A stretch of DNA of 20,728 nt from Nitrospina sp. (GCA_003545625.1 DODH01000008.1:1-20728); one strand, 5' to 3'. Shown: positions 1 through 7,554, counted from the stretch's first letter. Translations and numbers: made by a program. Notes: generated by a model not told the origin, from the letters alone.

Positions 1-1188
1 CCGGGAATAGGAAATCAGGCTGGTCCGTTTGATAAAATCATACACCCCTAATGGGGATGAAAACCGGGCCGTGCCACTGGTAGGTAATACATGATTAGGG
101 CCGGCCAAGTAGTCTCCGACTGCTTCCGGCGTGTAATGCCCTAAAAATACTGCCCCCGCGTTCTGTATCTTTTCCGCCCAATAGTCTGGATCTTCCACTG
201 CCAATTCCAAGTGCTCAGGAGCCAGCCGATTGGCCAGATCCACTGCCGCCTCAAGGGACTCTGTCACCAGCAGTCGGCACTGGGTGTTTAAAGAAGCTTC
301 CATAATAGATTGGCGGCTCAGGCTGTTTTTCTGTTTTTCCAGTTCGGTCATCACCTCTCGGGCCAGTCCTTCCTCCGGGGTCACCAGAATCGGTACCGCT
401 TCTTCATCATGCTCTGCCTGCGATAGCAGGTCTGCCGCCACATAGGCCGGGTTGGCGCTGTGATCGGCGACTATCAGGATTTCACTGGGACCGGCTATCA
501 TATCGATATCCACAATGCCAAACACGAGACGTTTGGCCAACGCCACATAAATATTGCCGGGTCCAACTATCTTGTCCACCCGAGGAACAGTAGCGGTACC
601 GAAAGCCATGGCCCCGATAGCCTGCGCGCCCCCAACCTTATAGATTTCCGTGACCCCTGCAATATCCGCTGCAACCAGAACATGCGGACGCGTTTGCCCA
701 TCGGGAAACGGCGAGCACATGACCACGCGTTCCACCCCCGCCACTTTTGCCGGAACCGCGTTCATCAGCACCGAAGAAGGGTAGGATGCTTTCCCACCCG
801 GAACATAGATCCCCGCCGTAGTAAGCGGCCTCACCATCTGGCCCAAAGTTACCCCTTCTTCCCCATAAGACCAGGACTCCTGCTTCTGGCGCTCGTGAAA
901 ACGGCGAATCCGTTCTTCCGCTTCCTTCAGTGCCGCGAGTTCTTTTTTGCTCACGCCCTCATAAGCCAGTCGAATTTCAGCTGGCGTAACCCGCATCTGC
1001 TCCAGCGAAAGGTCAGTGCGGTCAAAGCGGTGCGTGTACTCCAGCAAGGCGGTATCCCCTCTTTCCTGCACGTCCTGCAATATCTTGCGGACGGTGTCAT
1101 CATGGGTAAACAAATCCATATTGGAACGATTCTCCAACGCCTCGATCACCGCTTGATAATCCGAATCTGTAAATTTGCAAAGTTTCAT
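1..1188 (-). CDS. hisD: Histidinol dehydrogenase HisD (C-terminus cut by window edge)
   Basis: The minus strand is open from ATG at 1188 to the window edge, giving 396 residues. HisD performs the last two steps of histidine synthesis, the NAD-dependent oxidation of L-histidinol to L-histidine, with zinc. Visible family motifs are the TAGIYVPGG block, GGAQAIGAMAFGT, KIVGPGNIYV, AGPSEILI, SQAEHD (zinc ligands), the LAPEHLEL catalytic Glu-His pair and GPNHVLPT near the edge. HisD proteins are usually about 430 aa, so only some 35 residues are missing, including the last zinc-binding His expected near the C-terminus. The ribosome-binding site is weak. The gene lies 48 nt downstream of the DUF2064 gene on the same strand, so cotranscription is likely. 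No other his genes are visible. Identification is secure from motif content. Confidence 0.96.
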   Translation of the reverse strand, partial: MKLCKFTDSDYQAVIEALENRSNMDLFTHDDTVRKILQDVQERGDTALLEYTHRFDRTDLSLEQMRVTPAEIRLAYEGVSKKELAALKEAEERIRRFHERQKQESWSYGEEGVTLGQMVRPLTTAGIYVPGGKASYPSSVLMNAVPAKVAGVERVVMCSPFPDGQTRPHVLVAADIAGVTEIYKVGGAQAIGAMAFGTATVPRVDKIVGPGNIYVALAKRLVFGIVDIDMIAGPSEILIVADHSANPAYVAADLLSQAEHDEEAVPILVTPEEGLAREVMTELEKQKNSLSRQSIMEASLNTQCRLLVTESLEAAVDLANRLAPEHLELAVEDPDYWAEKIQNAGAVFLGHYTPEAVGDYLAGPNHVLPTSGTARFSSPLGVYDFIKRTSLISYSR

Positions 1189-1236
1189 ATATAAATACCG
1201 TCCAACTTAATCGAAGGATGCGCACATGGCAGCCTG

Positions 1237-1920
1237 TTAGTGATCTCCTAAAATTTTATTTAATAACTTTCCTGTCTCACCGGATTTTCCGAGTCCGGCC
1301 TGTTCAATGAGTTGTAAATGGGTTTGGAAAAATCTTAAATCTTCCGGATTGTCGATATCATACCAAACCGGCAAAAGCTCCAGTTCTGCCCCATCTTGTT
1401 CCAAGTGTGCGCACGTTTCCCGCAAGACCTTCTGTGTCCCCCAGCTCACCCCATCGAAAACCTCAACCACTTTTCCCCGCATTCCGATCAGGTAATAGCC
1501 CCCATCGGTGCTCGGCCCCAAAACCAGGTCTTTGTCGGAACCCAGAGCCCGCTCAATATAAGTAACAGGGAGCGAAGGGCTATCCGAACCAATGATAACG
1601 GCTTTATCATACCCTTCCGCAAACCGGTCCTGAAGAGCCCGGCGCATTTTATCTCCCAGGTCCTTTCCCTCCTGAACAAAAAGGCGGATATCAGTACCCG
1701 ACGTTCCGGTAAAAAAGCCGGACTGGTTCGAGGGAGCAACTCCTACAAATAGGTCTGCGTTTTCCACTTGCCGGATCTTGTCGAGGCTGTCGTGGAGAAA
1801 GCAGGTATAAAGTTCGAGAATGGTTTCGTTATCCAAAAAAGGGGACAGTCGAGTCTTCACCTGGCCCAGAACCGGGTCCCGGGCAAACAGGATCACCGCG
1901 TTGTCACAAGATTTAGTCAT
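1237..1920 (-). CDS. CofC-like glycosyltransferase (DUF2064 / TIGR04282 type)
   Basis: A 227-aa protein of the GT-A-fold, nucleotidyl/glycosyl-transferase-like family DUF2064. The N-terminus carries the signature FARDPVLGQVKTRL (residues ~12-25). GSDSPSLP (~110-117), LGPSTDGGYYLIGM (~133-146) and VSWGTQKVL follow in the usual order. Some members have been annotated as arsenosugar glycosyltransferases, others as CofC-like nucleotidyltransferases. The substrate here is unknown, and nothing nearby suggests arsenic chemistry. Length is normal for the family and the protein is cytosolic with no signal peptide. ATG at 1920 has a purine-rich site (GAAGGTGG) just upstream. It is the first gene of a probable two-gene unit with hisD. 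Confidence 0.85.
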   Translation of the reverse strand: MTKSCDNAVILFARDPVLGQVKTRLSPFLDNETILELYTCFLHDSLDKIRQVENADLFVGVAPSNQSGFFTGTSGTDIRLFVQEGKDLGDKMRRALQDRFAEGYDKAVIIGSDSPSLPVTYIERALGSDKDLVLGPSTDGGYYLIGMRGKVVEVFDGVSWGTQKVLRETCAHLEQDGAELELLPVWYDIDNPEDLRFFQTHLQLIEQAGLGKSGETGKLLNKILGDH

Positions 1921-1950
1921 TAACCACCTTCAAGCAACCCCCTCAATCCC

Positions 1951-1987
1951 CCTTATCAGAGGGACGATCAATTCCCCTCTGACAAGG
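1951..1987. repeat. REP-like hairpin between divergent genes
   Basis: Arms at 1951-1963 (CCTTATCAGAGGG) and 1975-1987 (CCCTCTGACAAGG) pair at 12 of 13 positions around an 11-nt loop. The surrounding C-rich/G-rich flanks (CCCCCTCAATCCCC before, GGCCAAGGG after) are typical of dispersed palindromic elements of environmental bacteria. There is no T-tract, so a terminator role is doubtful. It sits between a minus-strand gene start (1920) and the promoter at 2008. Confidence 0.7.
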
Positions 1988-2007
1988 AGGCCAAGGGAAT
2001 AAATCGT

Positions 2008-2036
2008 TTGACTCAAACCATCAAACTCCATAAAAT
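2008..2036 (+). promoter_or_regulatory. Sigma70-type promoter for the PAP2/LPS operon
   Basis: The -35 box is TTGACT at 2008-2013 and the -10 box is TAAAAT at 2031-2036, each 5/6 to consensus, with an ideal 17-nt spacer. Transcription would begin near 2043. This leaves a ~30-nt leader before the AAAAGGA ribosome-binding site at 2061-2067 and bears on where the phosphatase starts. No start-site data are available. Confidence 0.6.
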
Positions 2037-2074
2037 TCAAATGTATCTACAACTCTCGCTAAAAGGAACCGCCC

Positions 2075-2617
2075 ATCTTATACGATCTTGATGTTTCGCT
2101 ATTCTACTGGATCAACCAGCATTTTCAATCCCCAATAATGCAGGCGTTCATGGTGTTTGTGACCATGAAGCATAACTTTTACCAGTTAGGCATTGCCTGC
2201 GCAGTAGCTATACTTGTTACCTACAGGCTCAATGGTTTGCTTTTTCTTCTGACCGCAGTCGCGACCATCGCCATTAATGATGCCAGTAGTCATTATATTC
2301 TTAAAGAGGGGATCACCCGCCTCAGGCCCTGCCATGTGTTGCCAGATCTGGAAATGGTTATAAGATGCTCAAATAGTTTTGCTTTTCCCTCAAACCATGC
2401 CAGCAATACTTTTGCCGCCGCAACTCTCATAAGCCTTTGTTTTCGTAATACCACTTTGCTGGCTTTAGCCTTGGCCCTGCTGGTCTGCTATTCAAGAGTG
2501 TACCTTAAGGTGCACTACCCGTCCGATGTTTTGGGCGGAGCAATCTACGGCAGTTTGATAGGCTACCTGTGTTACCGCCACATTTATTCCCGACTTTTGA
2601 AACTCACCAAATCCTGA
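2075..2617 (+). CDS. PAP2-family lipid phosphatase, probable non-AUG (ATC) start
   Basis: Membrane acid phosphatase of the PAP2 superfamily, probably an undecaprenyl-diphosphate or lipid-phosphate phosphatase. All three active-site motifs are present: K-x6-RP (KEGITRLRP), PSxH (FPSNHAS) and SR-x5-H-x2-SD (SRVYLKVHYPSD), between hydrophobic segments. The first in-frame ATG (2138) has no ribosome-binding site. Its upstream codons still encode a typical family N-terminus (ILYDLDVSLFYWINQHFQSP), open back to a stop at 2060-2062. That stretch has no ATG, GTG or TTG, but AAGGA at 2063-2067 lies 7 nt before ATC at 2075, just downstream of a good promoter. I therefore annotate from 2075 (180 aa); starting at 2138 gives 159 aa. 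A sequence error or start mutation is the alternative. First gene of the LPS-type operon. Confidence 0.75.
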   Translation: MLYDLDVSLFYWINQHFQSPIMQAFMVFVTMKHNFYQLGIACAVAILVTYRLNGLLFLLTAVATIAINDASSHYILKEGITRLRPCHVLPDLEMVIRCSNSFAFPSNHASNTFAAATLISLCFRNTTLLALALALLVCYSRVYLKVHYPSDVLGGAIYGSLIGYLCYRHIYSRLLKLTKS

Positions 2618-2634
2618 TGGGGAGCCATGACCCC

Positions 2635-3684
2635 ATGAAAACACGCAAAATACTAATCCTTAAATTCAGCGCTTTGGGAGATGTGGTTCACACCCTTCCC
2701 GTTGCCGCCACCATCAGAAAGTCCCTACCCGATTCTTATATCGCCTGGATGGTGGAAGAGCGTTATCAGGATCTCTTGCTTGGCAACCCCGATGTCGATG
2801 AGGTCATTCCCCTACGTACCAAAGTGTGGCGCAAAAACTGGAACAGCAAATCGCTTTTTGAAATTCTGCAAACCATCAAAACCTTACGTCGGCAAAACTT
2901 TGATCTCGTGCTCGACCTGCACGGTCTTCTCAAAAGCGGCATTATCGCCAGGTTGAGCGGTGCACCAACCCGTATCGGATTCCATCAAAAAAACTGCAAG
3001 GAAAAAATCAACGCCCTGTTCACCAACCAGAAAGCTCCCTACATGGCAAAGGGACTCCATGTGGTAGACATGACCCTCACGCTTTTGCGAACTGCGTTGG
3101 GCGAGGTTGAGGAAACAAAACTTTTCCCTCTCCAGGTTCCTGGTGAAATGGATGAAAAAGTTGCCCATTTTTTTAGCCGGAACCCGGACCTGGCCCGCCG
3201 CCCAATTATAGGAATCAACCCCAGTGCAGGGTTCGAAAGCAAACAATGGGAAGAAGTCCGCTTCGCCGAATTGGCCGACCGCATTTCTGAAGAATTGGGA
3301 TGCTCCATATTGCTGACTTGGGGGCCGGGAGAAAAATTCAAAGCCCAGCAAATCTCTGCCTATATGAAACAAAAAAACTGGATCGCCCCACCCACTTCAA
3401 TCCTGGAATCTATTGCCCTGTACAAACGGATGGCACTGCTGGTAAGCTGTGACTCAGGCCCGCTTCACCTGGCGGCGGCGTTGGGCATTCCCACGGTTTC
3501 CATCTTTGGCCCCACCGACCCGGTGCGTAACGGCGCCTATGGCGTGAATCATGAAGCAATCTACAAAGTACTCGCATGTAGTTTTTGCTGGAAAAAAACC
3601 TGCCCGCTGGGAACCAAAGAATGCATGCAACAAGTTACCGTGGATGAAGTGTTCCAGGCTGTGAAGAGGAATCAACATATTTAG
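2635..3684 (+). CDS. Lipopolysaccharide heptosyltransferase-type glycosyltransferase (GT9), first copy
   Basis: A 349-aa GT-B-fold glycosyltransferase of family 9, the WaaC/WaaF class that adds heptose to the lipid A-Kdo core at the inner membrane. The start FSALGDVVHTLPVA (residues ~11-24) is the classic acceptor-side loop. VSCDSGPLHLAAALGIPTVSIFGPTDP (~270-297) is the nucleotide-sugar site. The C-terminal CSFCWKKTCP...C cysteine pattern is common in WaaF-like members. I chose ATG 2635 because GGAG lies 10 nt before it and the conserved N-terminus begins there; earlier in-frame ATGs at 2569 and 2617 lack such a site. The gene begins 17 nt after the phosphatase stop. Whether the sugar is heptose I or II cannot be told. 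Confidence 0.88.
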   Translation: MKTRKILILKFSALGDVVHTLPVAATIRKSLPDSYIAWMVEERYQDLLLGNPDVDEVIPLRTKVWRKNWNSKSLFEILQTIKTLRRQNFDLVLDLHGLLKSGIIARLSGAPTRIGFHQKNCKEKINALFTNQKAPYMAKGLHVVDMTLTLLRTALGEVEETKLFPLQVPGEMDEKVAHFFSRNPDLARRPIIGINPSAGFESKQWEEVRFAELADRISEELGCSILLTWGPGEKFKAQQISAYMKQKNWIAPPTSILESIALYKRMALLVSCDSGPLHLAAALGIPTVSIFGPTDPVRNGAYGVNHEAIYKVLACSFCWKKTCPLGTKECMQQVTVDEVFQAVKRNQHI

Positions 3685-3694
3685 GAGAAGAATT

Positions 3695-3868
3695 ATGGGA
3701 ATCGATAAGGAACTACTGGAAATTCTGGTCTGCCCCAAATGCAAGGGAGATCTTGAATTGAGTGAAAACGAAGATGGACTGGTTTGCAAACCCTGCGCTT
3801 TGAAATACCCGATAAAAGGGGACATCCCCATCATGCTCATTGATGAAGCACTGCCGTTGCAGTCCTAA
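3695..3868 (+). CDS. Trm112/YcaR-like small zinc-binding protein
   Basis: A 57-aa protein with the Trm112-family (UPF0434/YcaR) layout: LLEILVCPKCKGDLEL, then a second cysteine pair (VCKPC), then YPIKGDIPIML and an acidic tail. The two CxxC pairs should bind one zinc. In eukaryotes Trm112 activates methyltransferases; the bacterial YcaR proteins have no settled role but often sit in LPS or lipid A gene clusters, as here. A strong ribosome-binding site (AGGAGAAG at 3683-3690) overlaps the stop of the preceding heptosyltransferase, so the two are translationally linked. Length is normal for the family (~60 aa). Confidence 0.88.
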   Translation: MGIDKELLEILVCPKCKGDLELSENEDGLVCKPCALKYPIKGDIPIMLIDEALPLQS

Positions 3869-3897
3869 AGATAATTCTTCTGACCTGCACTCAATCC

Positions 3898-4989
3898 ATG
3901 GCAAACCCAGTCCTGCGCAGCATAGAAAAAAAAGCCAAACAAATGTTATGGCGCCTGATCGGAGCGTGCGCAGGAAGGGCCCCCAAGCCACCCGGCTTGC
4001 CTTTGGATTTTACCGGCATTCATAAAGTTTTAGTCATACGCCCCGACCGGCTGGGTGATGTAGTGCTCTCCACCCCGGTTTACGAAACCCTTAAAAAAGC
4101 CTTCCCGCATTTGCATATCAGTGTCCTGGTGGACAAGAGTCAGGCAGGGCTTTTGGCAGATAACCCGAATATAAGTTGGGTGTTTGCTTTCGATCCCAAA
4201 CAACCTTTAAACGCTTTTCGCCAACTGAGAGACGAACAGTTTGACCTGGCACTGACACTCAACAAAAAATTCAGCGCCACCGCCACCTTTTTCACCCTTT
4301 GCTCCGGAGCAAAGATACGCATCGGATACGACCACCCGGAAAATGCCTGGGCCCATAACATCCGGATACCGCTGGAAGGCCCACCCCGCCACGAAACTGA
4401 AAACAACCTGGCCCTCCTACGGACTCTGGGTATTGAGAATATCCAGAGCCAGCCCCGGCTTTATTTTAATCCCGATGAAACGCGAAAAATTGCCGACCTC
4501 ATGCAACAATACCGCCCCACGCAGGACCAGCCTGTGGTGCTGGTCAAGTCTGGCACCCGTATCGCAAAATGGGGCTGGCGGTGGGAGAAGTTCCAGGCAG
4601 TGATTGAGCGCCTGTTGGAATCGGACAAGGCACAAGTTTGGTTGGTCAACGGGCCGGGAGAAGAAGCCGAACTTAAAACCGCCATCACCAACATGCAACC
4701 CCCGCCAAAACTTCTTCCCCTGCTCAGCGCAAAAGAACTTGCGCTTTTGATACAGGAATGCGATGTTCTACTTTGCAACCACACCGGCATCATGCACCTT
4801 GCATCGGCAGTCGATAAACCGGTTTGCGTGATCTTTAAACATGGGGAAATCAAACGCTGGGGACCCTTGAATTGTGACAGTGTGGTCCTGGAAGAACGGG
4901 ACGAAGACTCGCTATCGCCCGACACAGTGCTCAACACCCTGCTTGAAATATTAGGGGGAGCTCCATTTATAAGGAAAAATTATGAGTGA
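3898..4989 (+). CDS. Heptosyltransferase-type glycosyltransferase (GT9), second copy
   Basis: A 363-aa second GT9 enzyme, only distantly similar to the first. The N-terminal loop is RPDRLGDVVLSTPVYETLKKAFP (~48-70), the middle has VVLVKSGTRIAKWGWRWEKF, and the nucleotide-sugar site is CNHTGIMHLASAVDKPVCVIF, in which the usual D-[ST]-G-P is N-H-T-G-I. A ~45-residue basic leader precedes the Rossmann domain. It may be membrane-associating, or the real start may lie further in, because ATG 3898 has no clear ribosome-binding site. Probable role: transfer of heptose or another sugar onto LPS core. The stop overlaps the next start (ATGAGTGA), so it is tightly coupled to gcvPB. Confidence 0.85.
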   Translation: MANPVLRSIEKKAKQMLWRLIGACAGRAPKPPGLPLDFTGIHKVLVIRPDRLGDVVLSTPVYETLKKAFPHLHISVLVDKSQAGLLADNPNISWVFAFDPKQPLNAFRQLRDEQFDLALTLNKKFSATATFFTLCSGAKIRIGYDHPENAWAHNIRIPLEGPPRHETENNLALLRTLGIENIQSQPRLYFNPDETRKIADLMQQYRPTQDQPVVLVKSGTRIAKWGWRWEKFQAVIERLLESDKAQVWLVNGPGEEAELKTAITNMQPPPKLLPLLSAKELALLIQECDVLLCNHTGIMHLASAVDKPVCVIFKHGEIKRWGPLNCDSVVLEERDEDSLSPDTVLNTLLEILGGAPFIRKNYE

Positions 4990-6478
4990 CGCAGAAGCCA
5001 CACACACACCGGGAATTCCGGGATTGATCTCCGAAGAACCCAGCATTTTTGAAATGGGTTCGCCGGGCCGAAAAGCCTACTCCCTGCCTTCCTGCGATGT
5101 GCCGGAAGTGGAAATTGAGACACTGCTCCCGCCCGGAGAAATCCGCGCTGCGATTGATCATCTTCCCGAACTGACAGAACTCGATGTGGTGCGCCATTTT
5201 ACTCGGCTTTCACAATGGAACTTCAACATTGATACCAATTTTTATCCATTGGGGTCCTGCACCATGAAATACAATCCGAAAATCAATGAGACGATGGCAA
5301 GGTTACCTGGCTTCGCCCAGCATCATCCCATGACACCGGACGCAGACTCGCAGGGAAGCCTGCAGTTGCTGTATGAATTACAGGAATGCCTTAAAACCAT
5401 CAGCGGTATGGATCACGTCAGCCTGCAACCCGCCGCCGGAGCACAAGGCGAGTTTGCCGGCATGCTGATGATCAAAGCCTTTCTTTCTGCCCAGGGCAAT
5501 GCCCGGAAAAAAGTATTACTGCCCGACTCCGCGCACGGCACCAATCCGGCCAGTGCTACGTTGTGTGGATACAAGACCGTTCAGATCCCGTCCAACGCTG
5601 AAGGGCTGATCGATGTTGCCAAGCTCGAAGCGGCGATGGATGAAGATACTGCTGCCATCATGCTGACCAATCCCAATACATTAGGAATGTTCGAGAAAGA
5701 TATTTTAAAAATCACCGATATCGTGCACAAAAAAGGTGGGCTGGTTTACTGCGATGGCGCCAATCTCAACGCCGTCATGGGCATCACAAAAATGGGCGAC
5801 ATGGGAATCGATGTGCTTCATATCAACCTGCACAAAACTTTTTCCACCCCGCATGGCGGCGGCGGACCCGGTGCCGGCCCCGTATGTATTAAAGATATTC
5901 TCGAACCCTACCTACCCGCTCCCGTGGTGGAAAAATCCGGCTCGAAGTATCGGCTCAATGCAGACCGGCCACAAAGTGTGGGCCGGCTGAAATCATTCAA
6001 CGGCAATTTTGGCATGCTCCTGCGAGCCTATGCCTACATCCGCACTCTCGGGCCCGAAGGTATTAGAGAAGTGGCGCAATCGGCTGTGCTGAACGCCAAT
6101 TATATTCGCGCAAAGTTGAAGGACACGTTCCACCTGCCCTATACCGGGCCCAGCCTGCACGAATGCGTTTTCAACGATAAAGGGCAAGGCATTACCACGA
6201 TGGATTTTGCCAAAGCGCTCATCGACCACGGCTTTCATCCGCCAACGGTTTATTTTCCGCTGATTGTCAAAGGGGCGTTGATGATCGAACCTACCGAAAC
6301 AGAATCGAAAGAGACGCTGGATAACTTCGTCGAAGCTATGCAGTCCATCGCCAAAAAAGGCAAAGAAGATGCCGAGAGTTTCCACTCTTCCCCACACCTC
6401 GCGAAAGTGACGCGCCCCGATGAAGCCCAGGCCGCACGCAATCCCAAACTCCGCTGGGCGGCGCACCGCCGCGGGTAA
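4982..6478 (+). CDS. gcvPB: Glycine dehydrogenase (decarboxylating) subunit 2, GcvPB
   Basis: A 498-aa PLP-dependent C-terminal half of glycine decarboxylase (P-protein), of the two-subunit type found in many bacteria and archaea. It pairs with GcvPA to decarboxylate glycine and load aminomethyl onto lipoyl-GcvH. Family blocks are present: FYPLGSCTMKYNPK (~88-100), LQPAAGAQGEFAG, SAHGTNPASA, VYCDGANLNA, and the PLP-lysine motif HINLHKTFSTPHGGGGPG with Lys285. Length is normal (about 480-500 aa). gcvPA, gcvH and gcvT are usually beside it but are absent here. Instead it overlaps the preceding heptosyltransferase by 8 nt and ends the operon. Its partner genes must lie elsewhere in the genome. 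Confidence 0.95.
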   Translation: MSDAEATHTPGIPGLISEEPSIFEMGSPGRKAYSLPSCDVPEVEIETLLPPGEIRAAIDHLPELTELDVVRHFTRLSQWNFNIDTNFYPLGSCTMKYNPKINETMARLPGFAQHHPMTPDADSQGSLQLLYELQECLKTISGMDHVSLQPAAGAQGEFAGMLMIKAFLSAQGNARKKVLLPDSAHGTNPASATLCGYKTVQIPSNAEGLIDVAKLEAAMDEDTAAIMLTNPNTLGMFEKDILKITDIVHKKGGLVYCDGANLNAVMGITKMGDMGIDVLHINLHKTFSTPHGGGGPGAGPVCIKDILEPYLPAPVVEKSGSKYRLNADRPQSVGRLKSFNGNFGMLLRAYAYIRTLGPEGIREVAQSAVLNANYIRAKLKDTFHLPYTGPSLHECVFNDKGQGITTMDFAKALIDHGFHPPTVYFPLIVKGALMIEPTETESKETLDNFVEAMQSIAKKGKEDAESFHSSPHLAKVTRPDEAQAARNPKLRWAAHRRG

Positions 6479-6501
6479 TTTGCGGCAAACGCTCGGTTGT
6501 T

Positions 6502-6530
6502 TTGCGGCCCGGGAGCACCGTCCGCCGCAA
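6502..6530. other. GC-rich inverted repeat between convergent genes
   Basis: TTGCGGC at 6502-6508 and GCCGCAA at 6524-6530 form a perfect 7-bp stem with a 15-nt loop. It lies in the 65-nt gap where gcvPB and the minus-strand DyP-like gene converge. No T-tract follows, so it may be a weak or factor-assisted transcription end, or chance. Confidence 0.3.
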
Positions 6531-6543
6531 GTTGCCTAGCAGT

Positions 6544-7287
6544 TTACTGCTTCCATTTTGCGTTGATGGCGAGAGAGCCCATGCGGATGCCACCCATTCT
6601 CAGGCTGGTCAGGAGATTAAGAGAGGGGATGAAAAACAGTCCGCGGGAAACAGGGGGGCGGGAGACAGAGTCCCCATGCTCTTCCAACTGGGCCGGGTCA
6701 TTGCTGAAGGTCATGGTATAACGATCGCCCGCGCAGGAAAAACTGGTTTGATATTGTGTTGAAAGGATTTCTTTCTCACCCTGAAACCGCTGGGTGAAAA
6801 CAAAACTGCCCTGCTCGGTATCAAGATTAGTGGAGCTATCTATTAAAATATTTTTTGCGGTTTTTTCACTGGCGTTCGTTTGCGCAAAGCCCTCTGCAGA
6901 AAATTCTTCAACAAGTTCTCCATCTTTGCCAAACAGGTCACGCACCTGACTGGCTATTTTCTGGTTCAGTTCGGCATGGTCGGAAGAAAAATAGAGCAGG
7001 ATGTCGCCTTCAGTTTCGGCAACGTCTTGCCCTTCTATTTCGGTTTCATCAAAAGCTCTAAATCCGCCGGGCACCGGTTTGTCGGGCGTGAGCCATATCC
7101 AGGTCATGGGGCCGAACCCAATCACGGCATAATGCTTTTCCTTGCCAGCAATTTCCGAGGCCATGCCGGGAGTCTGGGCTCCTATTCTCGCCACGTTCAT
7201 GGTGACCAGCGGCAGGTCGTCAAAGTTGTAAACCTGAATCAATGTATGTCGTTTCGGGGGATTCAACACCCCTGCCTGTGCCTGCAC
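6544..7287 (-). CDS. DyP-type peroxidase-like protein lacking the haem-ligand region
   Basis: A 247-aa homologue of dye-decolourising peroxidases (YfeX class). Both ends match: QAGVLNPPKRH (4-14), AVIGFGP (54-60), ETEGDILLYF (91-100), LVEEFSAEGF, GSFVFTQRF (150-158) and PPVSRGLFFIPSLNLL (201-216), which parallels the YfeX C-terminus. The catalytic GFxDGTxNP block is degenerate (NILIDSSTN, 136-144). Between GSFVFTQRF and the C-terminal block there are only ~43 residues where YfeX has ~100, so the segment with the proximal haem histidine is missing. The frame is intact. GTG at 7287 has GGAGG 6 nt upstream, so it is probably expressed. Peroxidase activity is unlikely; a structural or haem-independent role, or an early pseudogene, are options. 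Last gene of the PilZ operon. Confidence 0.7.
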   Translation of the reverse strand: MQAQAGVLNPPKRHTLIQVYNFDDLPLVTMNVARIGAQTPGMASEIAGKEKHYAVIGFGPMTWIWLTPDKPVPGGFRAFDETEIEGQDVAETEGDILLYFSSDHAELNQKIASQVRDLFGKDGELVEEFSAEGFAQTNASEKTAKNILIDSSTNLDTEQGSFVFTQRFQGEKEILSTQYQTSFSCAGDRYTMTFSNDPAQLEEHGDSVSRPPVSRGLFFIPSLNLLTSLRMGGIRMGSLAINAKWKQ

Positions 7288-7316
7288 AGAACGCCTCCGG
7301 ATATTATCGATTGGGG

Positions 7317-7538
7317 TTATCGGGGTTTAGGGAAACTGAGGATTTCATCGGTAAAGAAACGCTTCTCGCATTTATCCAAGCTGGATTTGACGAGGCAATG
7401 TTTGAACGCGCTGTCTATGCGAATCTACCGTTCGGCCAAAGCCACCGCAACCTTGCAATCTGCCCATTGGTTTCCGATCCGGATTTTAATGGTCAGATCC
7501 ACCAATGAACGTGAAAAACTTCTTTGATCTTTTCCCAT
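7317..7538 (-). pseudogene. Small PilZ-like ORF interrupted by an in-frame TAG
   Basis: ATG at 7538 has a good site (GAGAGG) and begins 16 nt after the upstream PilZ gene. It encodes 37 residues before TAG at 7427-7425. The start (RSFSRSLVDLTIKIRIGNQW, then ADCK) parallels the neighbouring PilZ protein (RSSPRSSIDTAVFVHIMDEW, then IECK), including the R-x3-R motif. After the TAG the same frame stays open for another 35 codons to TAA at 7317. It looks like a decayed PilZ paralogue, or a 37-aa gene whose downstream frame is chance. A plus-strand frame at 7242-7508 is open over the same bases, so the coding strand is not certain. Confidence 0.4.
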
Positions 7539-7554
7539 ACCGCACCTCTCAGGG

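Noticed and set aside
460..1194. 244-codon plus-strand open frame
   Set aside because: Antisense to hisD, whose minus-strand product carries every family motif; the plus-strand product is His/Arg-rich and unlike any family.
2041..2091. ATG at 2041 as start of the PAP2 phosphatase
   Set aside because: It is in another frame, ends at TGA 2089-2091, and lies at or before the predicted transcription start.
2569..2634. Upstream starts (2569, 2617) for the first heptosyltransferase
   Set aside because: They overlap the PAP2 gene, lack a ribosome-binding site and add residues unlike the family; 2635 fits better.
6880..7527. 215-codon plus-strand open frame
   Set aside because: Mostly antisense to the DyP-like gene, whose minus-strand frame has recognised motifs and a strong ribosome-binding site.
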